A stretch of DNA of 64,000 nucleotides. It comes from Rutidosis leptorrhynchoides (Eukaryota; Streptophyta; Magnoliopsida; Asterales; Asteraceae). The stretch is from NCBI RefSeq assembly GCF_046630445.1, contig NC_092338.1, positions 152,134,501 through 152,198,500 of the forward strand, in the 5' to 3' direction. The translations under genes were made by a program, and so were the position numbers. Below the pieces are notes generated by a model. It saw nothing but the letters and a program-made list of their open reading frames with translations. It made no database searches and was not told where the DNA came from. This document shows positions 57,566 to 64,000 of this stretch, piece after piece. Within the stretch, counting starts at the first letter, position 1; each line of letters opens with the position of its first letter.

Positions 57566-60500
57566 CTATTTTGCGTCATCGGAAAACAAGTGTGGATATT
57601 TTTGTTTCATTTGATCCTCTCGTTCCCAAGTAAACTCGGGACCCCTTCGAGCATTCCAACGAACCTTAACGATTGGTATCTTGCTCTGCTTGAGCCGTTT
57701 AACTTCACGATCCATGATTTCGATTGGTTCTTCGATGAATTGTAGTTTCTCGTCGACATGGATTTCTTCAAGAGGAATGGTGAGGTCTTCCTTTGCAAGA
57801 CACTTCTTAAGGTTTGAGACGTGAAAAGTATTATGTACTCCGGTGAGTTGTTGCGGTAACTCGAGTCGATAAGCTACCGGTCCAATGCGTTCGATGATCT
57901 TGAACGGGCCTACATATCTTGGGTTCAGTTTACCCCTTTTTCCAAAACGTATTACACCTTTCCATGGTGACACCTTTAACATAACCATGTCACCGATCTG
58001 AAACTCTAATGGTTTCCTTCGGACATCGGCGTAGCTCTTTTGACGACTACGGGCTGTTTTCAATCTCTCCTTGATTTGTACTATCTTTTCAGTAGTTTCA
58101 TGTATGATCTCGGGACCAGTTAATTGTCGATCTCCTACTTCATTCCAACAGATAGGAGATCTACACTTCCTTCCGTACAATGCTTCGAATGGTACAGCTT
58201 TAATGCTCGCATGATAACTATTATTATACGAGAATTCTGCTAATGGTAGATACTTATCCCATCCGTTTCCAAAATCGATCACACATGCCCTGAGCATGTT
58301 TTCAAGAGTCTGAATTGTTCTTTCACTCTGCCCGTCCGTTTGCGGATGATATGCGGTACTCATATCCAAACGAGTTCCTAGTGCCTCCTGTAGTGATTGC
58401 CAGAACTTTGAGGTAAATCTACTATCACGATCAGATATAATGGAAATAGGTATTCCATGCCTTGAAACTATTTCCTTTATATATAATCGTAATAATTTCT
58501 CCATTCTATCTGTTTCCTTTATAGGCAAGAAATGTGCAGATTTGGTAAGACGATCAACAATTACCCAAATGGTGTCGTATCCCCAGGCAGTCTTTGGTAA
58601 CTTCGTGATGAAATCCATGGTAATACCGTCCCATTTCCATTCTGGAATTTCTGGTTGTTGAAGTAACCCTGACGGCTTCTGGTGTTCTGCTTTGACTTTG
58701 GAACAAGTTAAACACTCCCCAACATATGTTGCAACGTCTGTCTTTAAATTAGGCCACCAATAATGTGTCTTAAGATCTTGGTACATCTTTCCAACTCCAG
58801 GATGTATCGAATATCTTGTCTTATGTGCCTCGTTCAATATCAACTTCCTTAATCCACCCAACTTCGGTACCCAAATACGATTTGCAAAATATCGAATTCC
58901 ATCTTCCCGCATAACGAGTTGCTTCTCATACTTCTTCATTATTTCATTTCCTATATTTTCTTTAGTAAGTGCTTCTCGTTGAACTTCTTTGATTTGTGAG
59001 TTGAGATTCATGCGAATTTTTATGTTCATCGCTCGTACTCGAATTGGTTCTCGTTCCTTTCTGCTTAGAGCGTCGGCCACCACGTTCGCTTTCCCGGGAT
59101 GATAACGAATTTCACAATCATAGTCATTTATTAACTCAACCCACCTACGTTGCCTCATGTTCAGCTGTTTTTGATCGAAAATATGTTGAAGGCTTTTATG
59201 ATCAGTAAACACAGTGCATTTAACCCCATACAAGTAGTGTCTCCATATCTTCAATGTAAACACGACTGCTCCCAGTTCTAGATCATGCGTCGTATAATTC
59301 CGCTCGTGAATCTTTAATTGTTGGGATGCGTATGCAATAACTTTCTTCCGTTGCATAAGAACGCAACCAAAACCTTGTCGCGAAGCGTCACAATATATTT
59401 CAAAATCATCGTTCCCTTCTGGTAACGATAAAATAGGCGCCGTAGTCAACTTCTTTTTCAGTAATTGAAATGCACTCTCCTGCTCAGAAGTCCATTCATA
59501 TTTCTTCCCTTTTTGCGTTAACGCTGTCAACGGCTTAGCTATTCGGGAAAAATCTTGAATAAACCTTCTATAATAACCGGCTAAACCCAAAAATTGGCAT
59601 ATCTGCATTGGTGTCTTAGGAGTCTCCCATTTTTCAATGGCTTCAATTTTTGCTGGATCAACCTGAATTCCTTTGCTACTAACAACGTGGCCAAGAAATT
59701 GCACTTCTTTCAACCAGAAAGCACATTTAGAAAATTTAGCATATAGCTGTTCTTTTCTCAACAACTCTAATATCAACCTTAAATGCTGTTCATGCTCTTG
59801 CTTACTCTTGGAATAGATAAGAATATCATCAATGAAAACGATAACAAACTTATCTAAATATGGACTACAAACTCGATTCATGAGGTCCATGAATACAGCT
59901 GGCGCATTCGTCAATCCAAACGGCATGACTAAAAATTCGTAATGACCGTAGCGTGTCCGAAAAGCAGTTTTCGGTATATCTTCTTCTTTGACACGTAATT
60001 GATGATAGCCCGATCTTAGGTCAATTTTCGAGTACACACATGATCCTTAGAGTTGATCAAATAAGTCGTCAATTCTCGGTAGTGGATACCGATTCTTGAT
60101 AGTTAACTTATTTAATTCACGATAATCTATACACATTCGGAAAGATCCGTCTTTCTTCTTGACGAATAAAATTGGAGCTCCCCACGGTGAAGTACTTGGT
60201 CGTATGAATCCACGATCCAGTAATTCTTTTAACTGACTCTGAAGTTCTTTTAACTCGGACGGTGCAAGTCTATATGGAGCACGGGCAACCGGTGCAGCTC
60301 CTGGTACAAGATCTATTTGAAATTCTACAGATCTAAATGGAGGTAATCCCGGCAACTCTTCCGGAAATACTTCAGGAAAATCTCTTGTCACAGGCACGTC
60401 ATTGATGCACTTCTCTTTTTCTTTCTTTTCGACTTTATTAACATGTGCTAAGATAGCATAGCACCCTTTCTTCAAGCACTTTTGAGCTTTCAAATAACTA

Positions 60501-61996
60501 ATGAGTTTTAGCTTTGAGTTACCCTTCTCTCCATAAATCATTACTGGCATTTTATCCTTACGAGGAATGCGAATTGCCTTCTTGGCGCACACAACTTCAG
60601 CTCCTATTTTGGACATCCAGTCCATGCCGATTATTACATCAAAACTTCCTAATTCTACGGGTATCAAATCAATCTTAAATGTTTCTCCGGCTAAATTTAT
60701 TTTACAATCACGGCAAATTTTATCGGCTTTAATTAGTTTACCATTAGCTAACTCAATCATGTACTTAGCATCTAGAGGTAATGATGAACAATTCAATTTA
60801 GCGTGAAAGTCTCTACACACGTAACTTCTATCAGCACCAGTATCAAATATAATAGATGCGGATAAGTTATTAATGGTAAACGTACCCGTAACAAGCTCCG
60901 GGTCTTCACACGCCTCTCTAGCATTAATAACAAATGCTCTCCCTCGTGCAGGTCCGATATTCTTCTCTGGATTTGGGCACTGGCTCTTATAATGACCCTG
61001 TTTCCCACATCCATAACAAGTAACAGTAGCCAAAGAAGTTCTATTTGCATTAGTGGCAGGAGTCTTGGTACCATTTGTATTTGTAACGAGAGCCCTACAA
61101 TCTTCAGCAAGATGACCCTTTCGATTACATTTTTTGCATACCACATTACAGTAACTAGAGTGATGTTTGTGGCATCGGTTGCATAAAGTATTTTGTCCTT
61201 TATAACCAAAGCTTAAACCACTACCCGCACCTTGCGTGATTTCTTGTTTCTTAAAAGATTGTTATTGGTTACCTCGATCATAATTTCCATTCCACTTTCT
61301 TTTGTTACCTGATACCTTCACATCAGTATTGGATACTTTCTTATCCATGATGACCTGATCCATTAGCTCGTTTGCCATGGTTATAGCTTCATGAATTGTC
61401 TTAAGTTTCGATGCTGTAACATTTGCCTTGACCTTTTTGGGCAAACCATCTTTGTACATTTCAATCTTCCGTTCTTCGGTTGGAACCAATTCAGGACATA
61501 GCAAAACTAATTCCATGAATCGCTGATTGTAGTTGGTGATTTCAGTACCAATAACCTTCAGACTTTGTAATTCATCTTCCAACTTCCTAACCTCGTTCCT
61601 TGGACAATACTCGTTGATTAACATTGTTTTGAATTCTTCCCAAGGAGTATCATAAGCTACATCTCCTCCTACAGCCTTCACATAATTTTTCCACCACGTG
61701 AGTGCACTATCTTGTAAAGTGCACGATGCATACTTGGTCATGTCCTTTTCAACACAACCACTTATTTTAAACACAGTCTCCATCTTTTCTATCCACCGGG
61801 TTAAACCGATCGGTCCTTCTGTTCCACTGAATGATGAGGGCTTGCAAGCTTGAAAAGTTTTGTAAGTGCACCCCACACGAGGATTTGGGTTAACTGCAGC
61901 ACCTCTTGCAGCCTCGACCCATAACATTCTGTCGTTCACTCGCTGATTGATGAGTTCCTGGATTTCTTGTTCCGTCATTCGGTTCAATCGCGCCAT
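57566..61996 (-). pseudogene. gag-pol: Element C gag-pol polyprotein with two in-frame stops
   Basis: One frame from ATG 61996 (MARLNRMTEQEIQELINQRV) to 57566. Domains in order: capsid (VGCTYKTFQACKP, ALTWWKNYV); nucleocapsid with [26 protein letters not shown] and [14 protein letters not shown]; protease [13 protein letters not shown] with [14 protein letters not shown] and FIDD (about 59.83 kb); RNase H ([15 protein letters not shown]); HHCC zinc domain (CLTCSKVK); integrase ([25 protein letters not shown]); GPF-type domain; and chromodomain-like end ([18 protein letters not shown]). TAA stops at 61262-61264 and 60047-60049 interrupt it without a frame change. The second falls where element A has Gln ([11 protein letters not shown]). 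It would encode all functions for replication; this copy is dead unless stops are read through. Confidence 0.95.
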
Positions 61997-62148
61997 ATTC
62001 TTCTATAAGAATGAAAAGAAAATAATTATTCACATGGAATATTATAGATGTAGTGTATATTTACAGTACATTATAGCTTATTAATAATATGAACCAGGTA
62101 TTATTATAAAATCCTTTTCTTCTTATTAGCGTTTTATAATTATATCTA

Positions 62149-62168
62149 GGGTAGTACCTACCCGTTAA
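62149..62168 (-). promoter_or_regulatory. internal polypurine-tract-like motif in element C
   Basis: On the minus strand it reads TTAACGGGTAGGTACTACCC, identical over 20 bases to element A (29171-29190), and about 155 bases before the gag ATG. Neighbouring sequence (TATTAGCGTTTTATAA upstream, TCCATACTTAATAGCT-like) is also conserved with A. Confidence 0.65.
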
Positions 62169-62364
62169 TGTCCATACTTAATAGCTTAGTACAGAATCAA
62201 TTACTACCATCTAAATAATACTTAACCATGGAAAATTATTGCATTTCACACTTCACTATTTTACATATGCTTATCTTACATCGAACATTAAGCAAACAAC
62301 ACTAATAATATTATACAAAACATTATATGATCCCATGGTTTAATACGGCAGCGCATCGTTTGGT

Positions 62365-62835
62365 CTATTTTCTAGGACGTTTAGGTTCAAAGAATCGCTT
62401 AACGCTTATCCTGGCTGTCTGCCTATATTTTGGCTGTGGGACTGAAGAACTGGATGCCGGGATAGAACGAATAGGAATAGCGGAAATAGGGGTGGTAGTG
62501 TCTAGTGGAGTTGGTGCCACATCATCCTTATTAAACTCAAGATTTGAATTTTCTAATTCATTAGCCTTTCGTTTCTTTCCTAGTTCGAACTTGTCTTTCG
62601 TAATTTCCTGTATTTCTTCCTCGGGTTCACTTTCCTCCTCAGGTTCACTTTCCTCCTCGGGTTCACTTTCCTCCTCGGGTTCACTTTCCGGGTTCTTTAT
62701 AGTTGGTTCATCCGGAATTTGTGAGTCTTCCCCAAAGATATTATTTTCGTCATCGGATAGGTTAATGACTGAAACACCATCTGAAGATTCTGATTCGGAG
62801 TCGCTGAATGTGATAATAAGTTTTGAGCCCGACAT
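62365..62835 (-). CDS. acidic 5' reading frame (ORF0) of element C
   Basis: 156 codons, intact, starting MSGSKLIITFSDSESESSDG at 62835, about 175 bases after the primer site. It has Ser/Asp/Glu-rich N-terminal segments (SVINLSDDENNIFGEDSQIP), four EEESEP-type repeats (residues about 50-75) and a basic C-terminus (ARISVKRFFEPKRPRK) that could act as a nuclear signal. The start context (GTGATAGATGTC) and repeat type match element A's frame, though lengths differ (156 against 204). Its survival without stops while gag-pol has two may be chance. Function unknown. Confidence 0.65.
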   Translation of the reverse strand: MSGSKLIITFSDSESESSDGVSVINLSDDENNIFGEDSQIPDEPTIKNPESEPEEESEPEEESEPEEESEPEEEIQEITKDKFELGKKRKANELENSNLEFNKDDVAPTPLDTTTPISAIPIRSIPASSSSVPQPKYRQTARISVKRFFEPKRPRK

Positions 62836-62904
62836 CTATCACACAACAACTAACCCATTAGTACTACATAATATTTACATATAAATTTTAACCAACAATG
62901 ATAA

Positions 62905-63024
62905 GCAATGGTTTTTAAAATCAGACCCGGTCAAAGTCCAGACTTACTAATGTATCCTAACGACTTCTCGGTTAGACACACTAATGCAAACCTGGTTCGC
63001 TAAGACCACCGCTCTGATACCACA
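62905..63024 (-). promoter_or_regulatory. Element C primer-binding site and conserved leader
   Basis: TGGTATCAGAGC on the minus strand (63011-63022), two bases from the LTR, matches initiator-Met tRNA. The leader (GGTGGTCTTAGCGAACCAGG, GCATTAGTGTGTCTAACCGA) is shared with A, B and F. Confidence 0.9.
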
Positions 63025-64000
63025 TGTCATAACCCGTCCTTAACCATAAGAACGTGTTAGATAACGTATGATTTCATTGCGAGGTATTGACTTCTATATG
63101 CGACATTTTTAAAAGAACAACTGCATATATTTTACATTACAAACCATAATTCTTATTTTGATACAAGCTTTAGACAAAATAAAGATGATTATCGTTTAGC
63201 GATAATCTTAGACTTACAAACTTTACATGTGATGATAACAATACGATTTCTAGCATATTTTACATTACAAATCCTCCGATATGCAGTTTTATTTTTGACA
63301 CAAATATGCATACTCAAGATCTTGTTTAAATTCAACATGTTGCAGCGGAAGCTTCTAATTATCACCTGAGAATAGACATGCTTAAAACGTCAACATAAAG
63401 TTGGTGAGATACAGGTTTAATGCCGGCAGCAATATATATATATATAGACCACAAGATTTCATATATAAACGTTTTAATAAAAATATTCTAAGTGGTTGAG
63501 CACTTGGTAACCATACTTAACATTTAATCACGTCGCATATTCCCTTTATTATGAAATCTTACTACACCGTACCAAGTGTAGTCACAAAACGAAGTACTGT
63601 GCAACCGTTGAATACTGGTCGTCCAGTCCGGTTGGGGTTGTCAGGCCCGATAGATCTATCAACAGGATTCACGTTTACAATACCGCTGTAAATAACAGTT
63701 ACCAAGCTACAGGGAAATATGCCAGTGGTACAACTCAACGTAGAATATATTTTTCAGTTACTTGTGTCCATAACGTAAAACATAAAATACATGTATTCTC
63801 ATCCCGAAATACTTAGAGTTTAAAAGTGGGACTATATACTCACTTTCGTCTTGAAGATATGTAATTTTGACTTGGTCTCCGATTGATATCACGAACCTAT
63901 CCATATATAATATATCAATACCTTTTCTTTTTAAACAAACGTCACATATATATACTTATAATACTTTTAATACTTTTAATAATTCCTTAGTCCGTAGTTA
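63025..64000 (-). repeat. Element C 5' LTR, partial (window end)
   Basis: Matches 54642-55620 of the 3' LTR, with about eight substitutions and a shorter TA tract (near 63432-63446). The remaining two thirds lie outside the window. Confidence 0.94.

Larger units (their letters stand above)
54642..64000 (-). mobile_element. Element C: Tekay-like chromovirus, 5' LTR cut by window end
   Basis: 3' LTR 54642-57518, gag-pol 57566-61996, internal polypurine-like motif, acidic 5' frame, primer site 63011-63022 and the start of the 5' LTR at 63025. It shares the gag-pol layout of element A but lacks an F-box gene. Two in-frame stops make this copy inactive. Internal length is about 5.5 kb and the predicted full length about 11.3 kb. 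It lies inside element F. Confidence 0.94.

Noticed and set aside
58440..61186. Plus-strand and out-of-frame minus-strand open frames in element C
   Set aside because: Shadows of gag-pol; two resemble the matching shadows in element A only because the sense proteins are homologous.

Overview
The window is a gene-poor stretch of plant nuclear heterochromatin built almost wholly from nested transposable elements. I read it as a eudicot, probably an Asteraceae; that name rests on recognising the style of the Ty3/gypsy LTRs and is an inference. The plant call itself is firm: Tekay-type chromoviruses, an Athila-type element, an Ale/Ivana-like copia, initiator-Met and Asp tRNA primer sites, a Helitron, hAT MITEs and a PIF/Harbinger transposase. 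I found no intact host gene outside mobile DNA.

Layout. 1-1.9 kb: LTR-like AT-rich DNA with a short tandem array. 2.0-6.04 kb: a 5'-truncated, decayed Ty1/copia element (+) with its 3' LTR. 6.07-6.58 kb: a short Helitron. 7.4-8.8 kb: a SINE-like unit (-), a hAT MITE with perfect 8-bp target duplications, and an inverted-repeat unit. 8.9-10.1 kb: a PIF/Harbinger transposase pseudogene. 10,377-34,277: element A, a Tekay-like chromovirus (-) flanked by AGTGG. Its integrase is split by element B (14,487-25,278, +, TSD ACGAG), a complete LTR element without gag-pol (LARD-like). 34.3-35.05 kb: old spacer with a second hAT MITE (8-bp TSD) and a 65-bp near-perfect palindrome.

35,046 to the end: element F, a second LARD-like element (+) related to B. 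Its internal region was hit twice: by element D (38,812-52,815, Athila-like, TSD TACGG) and by element C (54,642 to beyond the window, Tekay-like, -). D's gag is itself interrupted by solo LTR E (41,364-45,698, TSD GAAGG). The sequence therefore gives a relative order of insertion: F before D before E, F before C, and A before B. By-eye LTR divergence agrees for A and B: roughly two dozen substitutions between A's LTRs and about ten between B's.

How the parts relate. A and C carry single-frame gag-pol polyproteins (capsid, zinc knuckles, protease, RT, RNase H, integrase, C-terminal chromodomain-like segment), now broken by in-frame stops. B and F have no pol, but share with A and C the primer site, the roughly 120 nt after it and the polypurine tract; B also shares about 400 bp of LTR with C. 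They look like parasites mobilised by A/C-type partners. The most noteworthy items are: an intact F-box gene captured inside element A; an acidic reading frame upstream of gag in A and C; a duplicated polypurine-tract motif inside all four related elements; and in the Athila-like element, a long fossil reading frame of unknown type in the place of reverse transcriptase and integrase.
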